In this document: positions 32,635-42,167 of the stretch, in pieces
How positions within the stretch are numbered: the stretch's first letter is position 1
Layout: the number at the start of each line of letters is the position of its first letter
From: Muribaculum sp.
GTDB taxonomy: Bacteria; Bacteroidota; Bacteroidia; Bacteroidales; Muribaculaceae
Direction of reading: 5' to 3'
Length of the DNA stretch: 42,220 nucleotides
Assembly (NCBI GenBank): GCA_023664085.1
Contig: JAMPGE010000015.1
Location: forward strand, 1 to 42,220
Position numbers and translations under genes: made by a program
Notes under the pieces: model-generated
The model's database searches: none
What the model saw: only the letters and a program-made list of their open reading frames with translations
Told to the model about the DNA's origin: nothing

Positions 32635-35268
32635 ATGTCTTTGCGCTGTTATATCTACCCTCTGATCCTCATCCTGCTGTCGATCTGCCCTTACGTGGCC
32701 TACGCGCAGGCTCCTACCGATACCATATATGAGCCTCAGATCATTTATTCGCCGTTGCCCCGCAGCTACGAGATAGCGGGAATCTCCGTTTCGGGTGTGC
32801 CCGATTCCGACGATGCTCTGATCATCGGTTTCTCCGGGCTCAATATCGGTGATAAAATAGAAATTCCGGGCGAAGCCATCTCTACGGCCACCAAGAGATT
32901 CTGGCGGCAGAATCTATATGCAAAGGTGCAGATCTCCGTAGAAAAAATTGTGGGCGACAGGGTCTGGCTAAATATCAGTCTGCGTCAGCAGCCCCGTCTC
33001 TCCGAAGTGCGCTTCAACGGCATTAAAAACAGTGAGCGCAAAGATCTAAACGAACGCCTCGGTATGGTCTCCGGACAACAGATCACTCCCAACATCGTGG
33101 ACCGGGCAAAACAAATCATTGAAAAATACTATGCGGCAAAAGGCTTTAAGAATGCCAAGGTGGTAATTCGTCAGAATCCGGATCTCAGCAAAGACAATCA
33201 AGTGATTCTCGACGTGGATATCAATAAGCACAACAAGGTAAAGGTTCACAAAATTTATATCGAAGGCAATGAGGTGCTTTCCGACAGGAAAGTGAAAAAC
33301 GCCATGAAAAAGACCAATGAAAACGGCGATATCCTCAATCTCTTCAAGCAAAAAAAATTCGTAGACTCCGATTATGCCGACGACAAAAACCGCATCATAC
33401 AGAAATACAATGAACTCGGCTACCGCGATGCAAGTATTCTGGCTGATTCAGTGGTGCCCTACGATGAAAACAAAGTCGACGTTTATCTTAAGCTAGACGA
33501 AGGCAAGAAATATTACATCTCCGACATTTCCTGGGTTGGCAACACTGTATACCCTACCGAAACGCTTCAGTCTCTGCTCGACATATATCCCGGCGACGTA
33601 TATAACCAGAAAAGGCTCGATAAGCGCACCACTGGCGATGACGATGCCGTAGCCAACCTTTATCTCGACAACGGCTACCTCTTTTTCAACCTCGTTCCCA
33701 TCGAGGAAAACGTGAAAGGCGACAGCATCGCTCTGCAGATGAGAATCATCGAAGGGCCTCAGGCCCGTATCAACAAAGTGGTGATCAACGGCAACGATCA
33801 GCTCTATGAGAAGGTGATACGTCGCGAACTGCGCATGCGCCCCGGCGAACTATTCTCAAAGAGCGACCTTATGCGCTCGGCACGTGAAATCGCCGCTTCG
33901 GGCCACTTCAACCCCGAGACTATGGGTATCAATCCCCAGCCTAATGAAAGCGACGGCACTGTCGACATTGTATTCGACCTTGAATCCAAAGCAAACGATA
34001 AGGTGCAGCTGTCGTTCGGTTGGGGACAGTCCGGCGTCACCGGTCAGCTTGCCCTTTCGTTCAGCAATTTCTCGATTAAAAACCTGTTTAAGCCGTCAAG
34101 CTACAAAGGCATCATTCCCCGCGGCGACGGACAGACCTTCTCCATATCGGCCCAGACCAACGCCAAGTATTACCAAAGCTACAGCATCTCTTTCTTCGAC
34201 CCCTGGGTGGGCGGCAAGAGACCGAACTCCCTCTCATTCTCCGTAGACTACTCCCGCTCTACGGGCATCAACTCAAGCTTCTACAATTCCAACTGGAGCA
34301 ATGCCTATCTGAACTCCCTTTATTATCAGGGTTCAATGGGTACGAATTATTCCACTTACGCATATGAAAATGCGTATGACCCCAACAAGGTGATTCAAAT
34401 GGCAGGAGTATCGCTCGGTTTCGGCACAAGACTTACATGGCCCGACGATTACTTCCAGTTTCAGGCCACTCTCGCCTACAGATGGTATTATCTCAAAAAC
34501 TGGGATTATCTATACTACATGCACAACGGCACTTCAAATACCATCACTCTCGGCCTAAACCTCTCCAGAACAAGTATCGACAACCCGATCTATACGCGTC
34601 GGGGATCTCAATTCTCTCTCGACGTGATTCTCACTCCACCGGTGTCTGCATTCCAGAAAAACAAGGATTGGGCACAACTGGCTTATCAGGCCAATACCCT
34701 CAACTCTGAGAAAGCCAAATCCGAGCTTTATAAATGGATCGAATATTACAAAATCAAATTCAAAAGCAAGACCTTCACCCCTCTCACCGATCCCGACGGA
34801 CAATGGACGCTGGTGTTGATGACACGCGCCGATTTCGGTCTGCTCGGATCCTACAACAAAAACATCAAATCTCCGTTTGAAACCTTCTATTTCGGTGGCG
34901 ACGGCATGTCCGGTTCATACACATATGCTACGGAGACTGTGGCCATGCGCGGTTACGACAACGGTCAGTTCACCCCCTGGGGTTACGAAGGCTACGCCTA
35001 CGGCAGATTCGGCATGGAACTCCACTTCCCCTTCATGCTCCAATCTTCCACCACGATCTATGCTCTGGCATTCGTGGAAGCAGGCAATTGCTGGACCTCA
35101 ATAAAAGACTTCTCTCCCTTCAACCTTAAACGCTCCGCCGGCGTCGGTGCCCGTATCTACCTTTCGATGCTCGGATTCCTCGGTATTGACTGGGGCTACG
35201 GTTTCGACAAGGTATGGGGCAGAAGAGGCGGCGGTCAGCTGCACTTCGTGCTCGGACAGGAATTCTAA
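32635..35268 (+). CDS. bamA: Outer-membrane protein assembly factor BamA
   Basis: BamA is the central Omp85 barrel that folds proteins into the outer membrane. The 877-residue protein has a signal peptide ending near YAQA, then five POTRA-like units to about residue 430 (for instance RLSEVRFNGIKNSERKDLNER, KVHKIYIEGNEVLSDRKVKNA, ISDISWVGNTVYPTETLQSL and INKVVINGNDQLYEKVIRREL as successive unit starts). The barrel fills the rest, with MRGYDNGQFTPWGYEGYAYG as the probable lid-loop region and GVGARIYLSMLGFLGIDWGYG near the end, closing with LHFVLGQEF. The gene follows uppS by 3 bp; two ompH/skp chaperone genes follow. Confidence 0.97.
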   Translation: MSLRCYIYPLILILLSICPYVAYAQAPTDTIYEPQIIYSPLPRSYEIAGISVSGVPDSDDALIIGFSGLNIGDKIEIPGEAISTATKRFWRQNLYAKVQISVEKIVGDRVWLNISLRQQPRLSEVRFNGIKNSERKDLNERLGMVSGQQITPNIVDRAKQIIEKYYAAKGFKNAKVVIRQNPDLSKDNQVILDVDINKHNKVKVHKIYIEGNEVLSDRKVKNAMKKTNENGDILNLFKQKKFVDSDYADDKNRIIQKYNELGYRDASILADSVVPYDENKVDVYLKLDEGKKYYISDISWVGNTVYPTETLQSLLDIYPGDVYNQKRLDKRTTGDDDAVANLYLDNGYLFFNLVPIEENVKGDSIALQMRIIEGPQARINKVVINGNDQLYEKVIRRELRMRPGELFSKSDLMRSAREIAASGHFNPETMGINPQPNESDGTVDIVFDLESKANDKVQLSFGWGQSGVTGQLALSFSNFSIKNLFKPSSYKGIIPRGDGQTFSISAQTNAKYYQSYSISFFDPWVGGKRPNSLSFSVDYSRSTGINSSFYNSNWSNAYLNSLYYQGSMGTNYSTYAYENAYDPNKVIQMAGVSLGFGTRLTWPDDYFQFQATLAYRWYYLKNWDYLYYMHNGTSNTITLGLNLSRTSIDNPIYTRRGSQFSLDVILTPPVSAFQKNKDWAQLAYQANTLNSEKAKSELYKWIEYYKIKFKSKTFTPLTDPDGQWTLVLMTRADFGLLGSYNKNIKSPFETFYFGGDGMSGSYTYATETVAMRGYDNGQFTPWGYEGYAYGRFGMELHFPFMLQSSTTIYALAFVEAGNCWTSIKDFSPFNLKRSAGVGARIYLSMLGFLGIDWGYGFDKVWGRRGGGQLHFVLGQEF

Positions 35269-35443
35269 CGGTGATTACCTTACCGTCAGCTCCTATCATT
35301 AACAATTTTTATGACAATGTATATAAACCTTAAATATTTTGGAGTGTCTTTATTCGTAAAAGGCAACGCTTAACAATCCCCCTCTCATAAACGTTATCTG
35401 CCCTTTAAGCGTTACTTCTTTATACTCTAAAATCTTTAAAATT

Positions 35444-35959
35444 ATGAAGAAATTTATATTTGCAGCTTTAGTGGCGTTGGCTTGCTCCTTATCTGCTTCC
35501 GCCCAAAAATTCGCTCTCGTTGATATGGACTACGTGCTCCGAAATGTACCGGCATATGAAATGGCCAACGAGCAATTGAATCAAGTGTCGCAACGCTGGG
35601 AGAAGGAAGTGACCGAACTCTCGAAAACTGCCGAGACCATGTATAAGAACTATCAGAGCGAAATGGTGTTTCTCACCGATGATCAGAAGAAAAAACGAGA
35701 GGAAGAAGTTGTGGCCAAGGAGAAGGAAGTGACCGATCTGCGCTACAAATATTTCGGTCCGGAAGGTGAACTCTACAAAAAGCGCCAAAGCCTCATGAAG
35801 CCCATTCAGGAAGACGTATACAATGCCATCAAGGCCGTCTCGGAAGAAAAAGGATATCAAGTGATTTTCGATAGGGCCTCTTCGCAAAGCATAGTTTTCG
35901 CTTCTCCAAGAATCGACATCAGCAACGACGTGCTCGCCAAGCTCGGCTACTCCAAGTGA
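35444..35959 (+). CDS. OmpH/Skp-family periplasmic chaperone (first copy)
   Basis: Skp-type chaperones hold unfolded outer-membrane proteins before delivery to BamA. The 171-residue protein has a signal peptide (MKKFIFAALVALACSLSASA), then KFALVDMDYVLRNVPAY, a long charged coiled-coil hairpin (about residues 40-115) and a C-terminal strand region with VYNAIKAVSEEKGYQVIFD. It lies 175 bp after bamA. A second copy follows 300 bp later, separated by a 143-bp palindromic element. Confidence 0.93.
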   Translation: MKKFIFAALVALACSLSASAQKFALVDMDYVLRNVPAYEMANEQLNQVSQRWEKEVTELSKTAETMYKNYQSEMVFLTDDQKKKREEEVVAKEKEVTDLRYKYFGPEGELYKKRQSLMKPIQEDVYNAIKAVSEEKGYQVIFDRASSQSIVFASPRIDISNDVLAKLGYSK

Positions 35960-36037
35960 TGCCCCCGAAGCATTGCTTCTTCACTTCGCCTTCAGATATC
36001 TATGAAGTTGAGAAAAATTAATCAACATATAAAACTA

Positions 36038-36181
36038 ATGTCACTAAATTAAGAACTGTCGGGGCTCGCCTCGGAGAGGCGAGATCCGTGGTTAACCCCA
36101 GGCTTTAGCCTTGGGATCGGCAAGACAAGTAAAATGAGCATAGAAGAGGCGATGTCGTGAGAACTCTTATTTTAGTTGCAT
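36038..36181 (+). repeat. 143-bp palindromic element with terminal inverted repeats, copy 2
   Basis: The left end is ATGTCACTAAATTAAGAAC; the right end TCTTATTTTAGTTGCAT is an imperfect inverted copy. The first internal palindrome has 8-bp arms at 36065-36083, and the CCCCAGGCTTTAGCC hairpin lies at 36096-36115. The third palindrome has decayed to an AGAAGAGGC half-site. The order and sequence match the complement of copy 1 along the full length. It separates two paralogous ompH genes. Confidence 0.85.
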
Positions 36182-36228
36182 TACAGTTAATTTTTATCAA
36201 CTACTTATGTCAAGTCGTAAAAAAAGAC

Positions 36229-36236
36229 TAATTTTG
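36229..36236 (+). promoter_or_regulatory. -7 box for the second ompH gene
   Basis: A perfect TAATTTTG lies 24 bp before the ATG at 36260, giving the second copy its own start of transcription independent of bamA. No clear TTTG was found at -33. Confidence 0.6.
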
Positions 36237-36259
36237 CATTAAATAATAAAATTATAAAA

Positions 36260-36766
36260 ATGATTAAGAAATTCCTTTTGGCCGCGGCTGTTATCCTGCC
36301 CTTCCTGGCCTCTGCTCAGACTCTCAAAATCGGCATGGTCGACACCAACGCCATCATCGCTGCAATGCCTGAAACCACTGCTGCTCAGACCACTCTGCAG
36401 GATATCCAGAAAAAGTATGAAGCCGACTACAACAAACTCGGCGATGAAATGAAACGTCTCTACGACGAGGTGACTTCCATGAAGGAAGACGAACTCCCCG
36501 CCATCCGCGACCGCAAGACCCGTGAACTTCAGGATCAGCAACAGAAAATACAGCTCTTCGAGCAGCAGATCTCTCAAGACCTTCAGAAGAAACAGGAAGA
36601 ACTCTTCACTCCTATTCTTTCCAAAGTGCGCTCTGCGGTGGAAAGCGTAGGACGCGAAAACAGCTTCAGCCTGATTCAGGACTACAACACTCAACTCACT
36701 CTTTACATCGCCGACCCTGTGGTAGACATCACTCCCCTCGTTAAAGCCAAACTCGGCCTTAAGTAA
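36260..36766 (+). CDS. OmpH/Skp-family periplasmic chaperone (second copy)
   Basis: This 168-residue paralogue of the preceding gene has a signal peptide (MIKKFLLAAAVILPFLASA), then LKIGMVDTNAIIAAMPETTAA, a glutamine- and lysine-rich coiled coil (about 40-115, including QDQQQKIQLFEQQISQDLQK) and the C-terminal VVDITPLVKAKLGLK. It shares fold and plan with the first copy but differs in most positions, so the duplication is old. It has its own promoter box. murI follows after 93 bp with a hairpin between. Confidence 0.93.
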   Translation: MIKKFLLAAAVILPFLASAQTLKIGMVDTNAIIAAMPETTAAQTTLQDIQKKYEADYNKLGDEMKRLYDEVTSMKEDELPAIRDRKTRELQDQQQKIQLFEQQISQDLQKKQEELFTPILSKVRSAVESVGRENSFSLIQDYNTQLTLYIADPVVDITPLVKAKLGLK

Positions 36767-36807
36767 GATCTAAATTAAGAGCTTCATAATAGTTCTCCCC
36801 ATATCTG

Positions 36808-36856
36808 GGGGCATGATTCCCCTGTCTCTGCGGATCATGCCCCTTAACCTTTTTTT
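36808..36856 (+). terminator. Terminator-like hairpin in the murI leader
   Basis: Arms GGGGCATGAT (36808-36817) and ATCATGCCCC (36834-36843) pair perfectly around a 16-nt loop and are followed after 6 nt by TTTTTTT. The upstream CCCC at 36797-36800 could instead pair with GGGG at 36807-36811, which would break the first arm. The murI ATG begins 16 bp after the hairpin. Confidence 0.65.
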
Positions 36857-36859
36857 ACA

Positions 36860-37705
36860 ATGCCTGATTTCTCCAACCTCCCACCCGGTCCGATAGGAGT
36901 GTTCGACTCTGGCTACGGCGGCCTTACCATCCTTAAGGAATTCCGCCGTAGGCTTCCTCAATACGACTATCTTTATCTTGCGGATAACGCCAGGGCCCCA
37001 TACGGCTCAAGAAGCTTCGACGTGGTGCACGATTTCACCCTTCAAGCCGTCAAACTCCTTTTCGACAGAGGCTGCAATCTCGTGATCCTTGCTTGCAACA
37101 CGGCCTCCGCCAAAGCGCTACGCTCGATTCAGCAGTCGTTTCTGCCTTCGCAGCATCCTCTGAAACGTGTGCTCGGTATAATAATTCCTACTGTGGAAGT
37201 ACTGCCCGTCAATACTCATTCCGGACATATCGGGGTCCTTGCCACTTCCGGCACAGTCAACTCCCATTCTTATCGGCTGGAAGCGGAAAAACTTTACGGA
37301 GACTCTATGAAGGTGACTGAATTGGCATGCCCCATGTGGGTGCCCCTCGTGGAATATGGAGAAGCCGAAGAGGATGGCGCCGACTGGTTTGTGGAAAAAT
37401 ATATCAATGCCATACTCTCCATTGATCCCAAAATCGACACCCTCCTTCTTGGATGTACCCATTACCCTATTCTTCTACCTAAAATCAAAACTTTCGCACC
37501 CTCAAACGTTAATATTATAACACAGGGTGAAATCGTGGCAAACAGTCTCGCCGATTATTTGGCAAGACACCCCGAGATTGACTCTTTATGCAGAAAAGAA
37601 CGGCGAACGGAATTCCTTACTTCGGAAAATCCCGATAAATTCAACGCCCTCGCCTCTCTTTTTCTTGGTTTTAATCCGATGGCCAAAAAGGTCAACATCA
37701 GCTAA
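36860..37705 (+). CDS. murI: Glutamate racemase
   Basis: MurI interconverts L- and D-glutamate, supplying D-Glu for peptidoglycan. The 281-residue protein shows the N-terminal GPIGVFDSGYGGLTIL, LYLADNARAPYG, the first catalytic cysteine C79 in LACNTASAKALR, and the second C199 in LLGCTHYPIL, all intact. It closes the bamA-ompH-ompH-murI block found in many Bacteroidota. A terminator-like hairpin immediately upstream suggests that expression from the ompH side may be limited. Confidence 0.96.
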   Translation: MPDFSNLPPGPIGVFDSGYGGLTILKEFRRRLPQYDYLYLADNARAPYGSRSFDVVHDFTLQAVKLLFDRGCNLVILACNTASAKALRSIQQSFLPSQHPLKRVLGIIIPTVEVLPVNTHSGHIGVLATSGTVNSHSYRLEAEKLYGDSMKVTELACPMWVPLVEYGEAEEDGADWFVEKYINAILSIDPKIDTLLLGCTHYPILLPKIKTFAPSNVNIITQGEIVANSLADYLARHPEIDSLCRKERRTEFLTSENPDKFNALASLFLGFNPMAKKVNIS

Positions 37706-37747
37706 TGTTTTTTGACCGTGATTTTCTAATCTTTACTCCATATCATT

Positions 37748-38023
37748 ATGTTAACTCTTGAAGAAATCAAAAATAAATTCGATCAAGGCATCGACACCAA
37801 AGAAGGGATCTCTCTTCTCAATGAATACATTAATCAGAATCCCAACGATGACGAAGCGCTTACTCTGCGCGGATTGAAACAATGGAGTCTGGGCAATAGG
37901 TCAGAAGCCATCAACGATTATCTCGCCGCTCTGAAAATCAATCCCGAAAGCAAATCCAAAATGGCTATCAAGACGGCCTATGAGATACTGAACTACTACA
38001 ACAAAGACCTCTATAATCCCTAA
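37748..38023 (+). CDS. Small tetratricopeptide-repeat protein
   Basis: A 91-residue cytosolic protein with no signal peptide. Two TPR-like helix pairs are visible: ISLLNEYINQNPNDDEALTLRG and KQWSLGNRSEAINDYLAALKINPES, with the usual Trp/Leu, Gly, Tyr, Ala and Pro positions. TPR proteins mediate protein contacts; no partner is indicated. It lies 42 bp after murI and may be cotranscribed. Confidence 0.82.
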   Translation: MLTLEEIKNKFDQGIDTKEGISLLNEYINQNPNDDEALTLRGLKQWSLGNRSEAINDYLAALKINPESKSKMAIKTAYEILNYYNKDLYNP

Positions 38024-38323
38024 GGACAATAGTCTTTTGAGAAAAACACCCCGAAACTCCCATAAAATAAGAAGCCGTTTCCTTCTACAACGCCAACAAG
38101 TTGTAATATACTGAATATTCAATCGTTGCAACTCTGGTTTGGTAAACTGACATCAACAGGAGTCAATCATCAGCCATCAAACATCAACCTCGGTTTTTTA
38201 AATGCAATGCAATTTAAAGACCTGAGTCAGTAGATTTTTGTTCCACATTTTTTACATTTTCCCTTTTTATTTTTCTAAAATTTTCGTATCTTTGGGCGAT
38301 CATAACCATAACTACCCTTTTGT
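38024..38323. other. Intergenic region with promoter, no gene seen
   Basis: This 300-bp AT-rich gap contains a promoter box at 38287-38294 and a weak hairpin (TACAAC/GTTGTA, about 38077-38096). I see no reading frame, repeat family member or structured RNA that I can support. Confidence 0.5.
38287..38294 (+). promoter_or_regulatory. -7 box for the 1266-residue secreted protein
   Basis: A perfect TATCTTTG lies 29 bp before the ATG at 38324. The region upstream is T-rich but has no clear TTTG at the expected distance. Confidence 0.65.
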
Positions 38324-41300
38324 ATGAAACGATTCTTCCTGGCCTTGGTCTGTCTGGCAGCTTTCCTTGCCATGTCTTCACATACCCACGCCGCGACTCC
38401 CACCGACAAACCGGTGATCAACAAAATCTCCGACAATCTCCACGGAGCTTATCTCACCGCTCTTTCCGATAACGGAAAATGGGCCGTGGGATACGGCAAA
38501 TCAATTCTAAACCCCGTATATTATTCCTTCCCCATTTACTATAATGTGGAGACTCAGCAACTCACCAGAATGTATACCGAACAGGAAGGTGAGACTATTT
38601 CAAGAATGATGGCTTGCGACATTACCGACGACGGATCAATCATAGCCGGCCAATACAACAGCATGCCCGCTCTTTACTATCCCGCTACCGGACAATGGAA
38701 AATGCTCCCCGTGGCCGACAAACGTTGGGACGGCGGTGAAGCCGCCAAAATCACTCCCGACGGAAAATATGCCTTCGGCACCGTGGAGCGAATGGAAAGA
38801 GTGCAGGCTTCCATATGCTTCTGGGATCTTACCGGTCCCGAACCGGTGGAAATTCCACTCAACCTTCCGAAACCCATATCCTTGGCCGGATTCCTCAACA
38901 ATACTTACCAGCAGATCTACGCCACCGAACTCGCCACCAACGGCAAAAGTTTCACCGGCCTCGTCATGTTCTCTTTCAGCGGAGAAACGTGGTCATTCAT
39001 CTATAGCCTTGAGCAGCATAAATGGATCGCCCTGGGCTACGACGTGCAGGAAGTGGACGACAACAGATACGTCTTCACCCCAAGCAATTACAAGGGCTAC
39101 TCCATCAACGGCGGCACCTTTATCCACGGCAGCCATTACTTCCAGGGAAATCTTCGCAACAAACCCGGCTACAGATGGTACCTCGACCCCACCGACTTCA
39201 GTATCTCGGAAGGGCCCGGATCTCAAATTTCCGGTTTTATGGATCTCAACGGCACTTCCTACGGATCCGAAGAAGTTTCTTACGTAGCCCGAAACTGGAT
39301 CTTCAAACACGGCAATTACTGGTACGACTGGCGCGACGTCTGCAAACAAATATGGAACATTGATTGGCAGGAAGACGTAACTCGCGACGATTACGGCCTC
39401 TCGGGCACCTTCGTAGCGGTCTCAGACGATGGCCTCGTGGTGGTGGCCGACGATTATTCCAATTCTCCATACGATTCATTCGTAATCCAGCTTCCCGAAC
39501 CTCTCTGCGATGTGGCTCCCAGAATCGACCTGCTTGCAAACCGAGTGGTTACTCCAGTAGACGGCGCCTCTTTCGGCACTCTCAGAGAAGTTTCCGTAAA
39601 ATTCGATCGTGACATCGAAATTCTGTCGGATTACAACACTGTTACCGTTGTAGACTCCAACAACCAGACCGTGGCAAGATCCATAAGTCTTGATATCAGC
39701 AAAGACGATCCACAGACCGTAGTGGCACTCTTCCGAAACCTACGTCTTAACCCGGGCGAAGTCTACACTGTAATATTCCCCGAAGCTTGCGTATGCATAA
39801 AAGGAGACAAGCAACGGACCAACACCGAAGTGCGCTCTTCATATACGGGCCGACCCAACGCCCCGATTCAATGCGTTGCCATTGCTCCCGAATCAGGCTC
39901 CAAAATAAACCGCATCAACGCCAACTCCAACCCTCTGGTGCTTACATTCGACACGGAACTAACCGCCGTGCAGGCCACCGCAACCAAAAATCCGGGACGC
40001 ATGATGCTTTATCTGATCAGCGATGACGGCGACCGCGAAGAAATAGCCCAGCTCTCAGGCTCTATATCAGGCAACGTCATAAACGTTTACCCCGTGATGG
40101 AAGAGCGTCTTGCCTACGGATCCGAGTATCAGGTAGTGATCGAGCCAAACACTCTATGCGACATATCCGGATCAGACCCCAACGAAGAAATCGTAATCAA
40201 CTATTCCGGCAACTATACCATACCCGACCCCGGAAGAATACTCCTCGAAGACGACTTCAACTCCGGACTCAGCACTGCCAACTGGATGATATACGATGGA
40301 GACGGCAACTCCCCCAACGAGGCCGCCGCTTCCTGGGGATTCTCCGAAGACCTTCCCTGGTGGCTGGTGCGCGACAGCATGGCCGACACCGACATGGCCG
40401 CCGCCTCTCATTCAATGTATACTCCCGCCGGACAGAGCGACGACTGGCTCGTGACTCAAGGCCTCTACATCGCCGACGACACTGTGGAACTCTCCTTCAA
40501 AGGTCAAGGATATAAAAAGAACCGTTCCGACAAACTTAAAGTCATCGTATATGCCACCGAGGATGTAATCACAAGCCTCACTCCAAGCATCGTCAACCGT
40601 TTCAGATACGAAGGTGATGTAATCTTCAACGAAGTGCTGAGTCCCGGCGCCAACGAAGAAACCACCAAAGGCGAATGGACCGATTATGCATTCTCGCTCA
40701 AAGACTACGCCGGCAAAACCGTATACATAGCTTTTGTCAATGAAAACTACAACCAATCCGCCGTTTTCATCGATGACGTCAAAGTGGAACGCGACCTCAA
40801 GATTTCTCTATCGAATCTTACTCCTTCATCCATATACAGGGCTGAAGAAACTCAGGTGAAAGGTTTGCTCTCCATTGAATCTCTCACAGATTCCTACACA
40901 GGCTATGAACTACGACTCAAAGATGCCGACGGCAACCTGATCAGCTCTATTTCCAATCCCACCGAAACCCTTAACCCCGGCTGGAAACTCGAATTCTCTT
41001 TCCCACAGACCCTCCCTCTTAAGATTGGAAAGACCAACAGCTATGTGCTTGAATACACCGTGGGCGACCGCGAGGAATCTTACACCTACCAGATTATGGA
41101 CCTCGCATCCCAAACCACACCTAATGTGATCATCGAAGAATATACCGGCCAATCCTGTCCCAACTGCCCTCTCGGCCACGCAGCACTCGAATGGATCGAG
41201 CAGGACTTCCCCGGAAGAGTATTCCCCCTCACGATCCACACATATCCCGGCGACACCTTCGCCACTCCTCAGGCCGCCGCCCTTCAAAGCGCTCTCGGAC

Positions 41301-42124
41301 TCGACGCAGCGCCTACCGGAAGAGTCAACCGCAAACCGGTAAGCAGCCCGATGTATATATCAAATCAAGGTGAATATACGTATAAAAACTCCGGGCTATG
41401 GTATGATCAAGTAGTTGAAGAACTTAGCTGGATGCCACCAGCCGACATCACTATCTCCGAAGTGGAATTCGACGGGCAGAAATACTCAGTACATATGAAC
41501 GTCCGTTTCGCTCTCGACATGACCGATCAAAACGTAAATATCCTCACCTTGGTATGCGAAGACGGCCTTAAAGGCACACAGGACAACAACCGATACAATG
41601 AAGAATCACCCATTCTCCGCGAATGGGGAAAAGGCGGCCAATACGGCAACCCTTCCGTCAATTACGTATACAACGACGTAGTACGCACCTGGGCCGGCTC
41701 CACATTCAACGGCACCGGGGGCTTCATCCCATCCTCCGTGGAAGGCGGCAAGATCTACACCGCGGCCGTCGATATCCCGATGATCTCCCGCATCTCTAAT
41801 CCGCAAAACACCCATATTACAGCCGTGCTCATCGACGCCGAAACAGGCCTGGTAATCAACGCGGACCGTAAACCTTTCGGTTATAGCGGAATCAAGTCCG
41901 TATCTTATTCAGATGCCAATATCGATATCCAGACTGCTCACGGCATCGTTACCGTAACTGCCGATTCCGACATCCTAACCACAATTCATGCAATCGACGG
42001 AACCACCATAGCCAAAGCCAAAGGCAACGGTCAAGTCGACATAGCTCTGCCCGGTTATCACGGAATCGCAATCGTAAACGTAACTACACCCGCCTCCCGC
42101 AAATCAATTAAAATAGCCCTCTAA
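38324..42124 (+). CDS. Large secreted protein with cleaved-adhesin-like and Omp28 domains and sorting-like tail
   Basis: This 1266-residue protein starts with a signal peptide (MKRFFLALVCLAAFLAMSS). Residues 25-390 hold beta-propeller-like repeats (LSDNGKWAVGYGKS, DDGSIIAGQYNS, TPDGKYAFGTVE). Two Ig-like domains follow, at about 395-510 and 515-630. Residues about 638-825 form a choice-of-anchor-J/cleaved-adhesin-type jelly roll (LEDDFNSGLSTANW, SDDWLVTQGLYI). Residues about 925-1185 match the Omp28 family, a thioredoxin-like domain with a CPNC motif (C945, C948) in EYTGQSCPNCPLGHAALE. The last 75 residues look like a type-A C-terminal sorting domain. Surface export is inferred. The CPNC suggests redox activity or a structural disulfide. 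It has its own promoter and is followed by copy 3 of the palindromic element. Confidence 0.87.
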   Translation: MKRFFLALVCLAAFLAMSSHTHAATPTDKPVINKISDNLHGAYLTALSDNGKWAVGYGKSILNPVYYSFPIYYNVETQQLTRMYTEQEGETISRMMACDITDDGSIIAGQYNSMPALYYPATGQWKMLPVADKRWDGGEAAKITPDGKYAFGTVERMERVQASICFWDLTGPEPVEIPLNLPKPISLAGFLNNTYQQIYATELATNGKSFTGLVMFSFSGETWSFIYSLEQHKWIALGYDVQEVDDNRYVFTPSNYKGYSINGGTFIHGSHYFQGNLRNKPGYRWYLDPTDFSISEGPGSQISGFMDLNGTSYGSEEVSYVARNWIFKHGNYWYDWRDVCKQIWNIDWQEDVTRDDYGLSGTFVAVSDDGLVVVADDYSNSPYDSFVIQLPEPLCDVAPRIDLLANRVVTPVDGASFGTLREVSVKFDRDIEILSDYNTVTVVDSNNQTVARSISLDISKDDPQTVVALFRNLRLNPGEVYTVIFPEACVCIKGDKQRTNTEVRSSYTGRPNAPIQCVAIAPESGSKINRINANSNPLVLTFDTELTAVQATATKNPGRMMLYLISDDGDREEIAQLSGSISGNVINVYPVMEERLAYGSEYQVVIEPNTLCDISGSDPNEEIVINYSGNYTIPDPGRILLEDDFNSGLSTANWMIYDGDGNSPNEAAASWGFSEDLPWWLVRDSMADTDMAAASHSMYTPAGQSDDWLVTQGLYIADDTVELSFKGQGYKKNRSDKLKVIVYATEDVITSLTPSIVNRFRYEGDVIFNEVLSPGANEETTKGEWTDYAFSLKDYAGKTVYIAFVNENYNQSAVFIDDVKVERDLKISLSNLTPSSIYRAEETQVKGLLSIESLTDSYTGYELRLKDADGNLISSISNPTETLNPGWKLEFSFPQTLPLKIGKTNSYVLEYTVGDREESYTYQIMDLASQTTPNVIIEEYTGQSCPNCPLGHAALEWIEQDFPGRVFPLTIHTYPGDTFATPQAAALQSALGLDAAPTGRVNRKPVSSPMYISNQGEYTYKNSGLWYDQVVEELSWMPPADITISEVEFDGQKYSVHMNVRFALDMTDQNVNILTLVCEDGLKGTQDNNRYNEESPILREWGKGGQYGNPSVNYVYNDVVRTWAGSTFNGTGGFIPSSVEGGKIYTAAVDIPMISRISNPQNTHITAVLIDAETGLVINADRKPFGYSGIKSVSYSDANIDIQTAHGIVTVTADSDILTTIHAIDGTTIAKAKGNGQVDIALPGYHGIAIVNVTTPASRKSIKIAL

Positions 42125-42167
42125 GACTCTATACTCTCAAGATTCCCAAGATCAACACTTAACAGTA

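Larger units (their letters stand above)
35960..36259. other. Gap between the two ompH genes
   Basis: The 300-bp gap contains copy 2 of the palindromic element (36038-36181) and the promoter box of the second ompH gene at 36229-36236. No reading frame of interest is seen. Confidence 0.7.
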
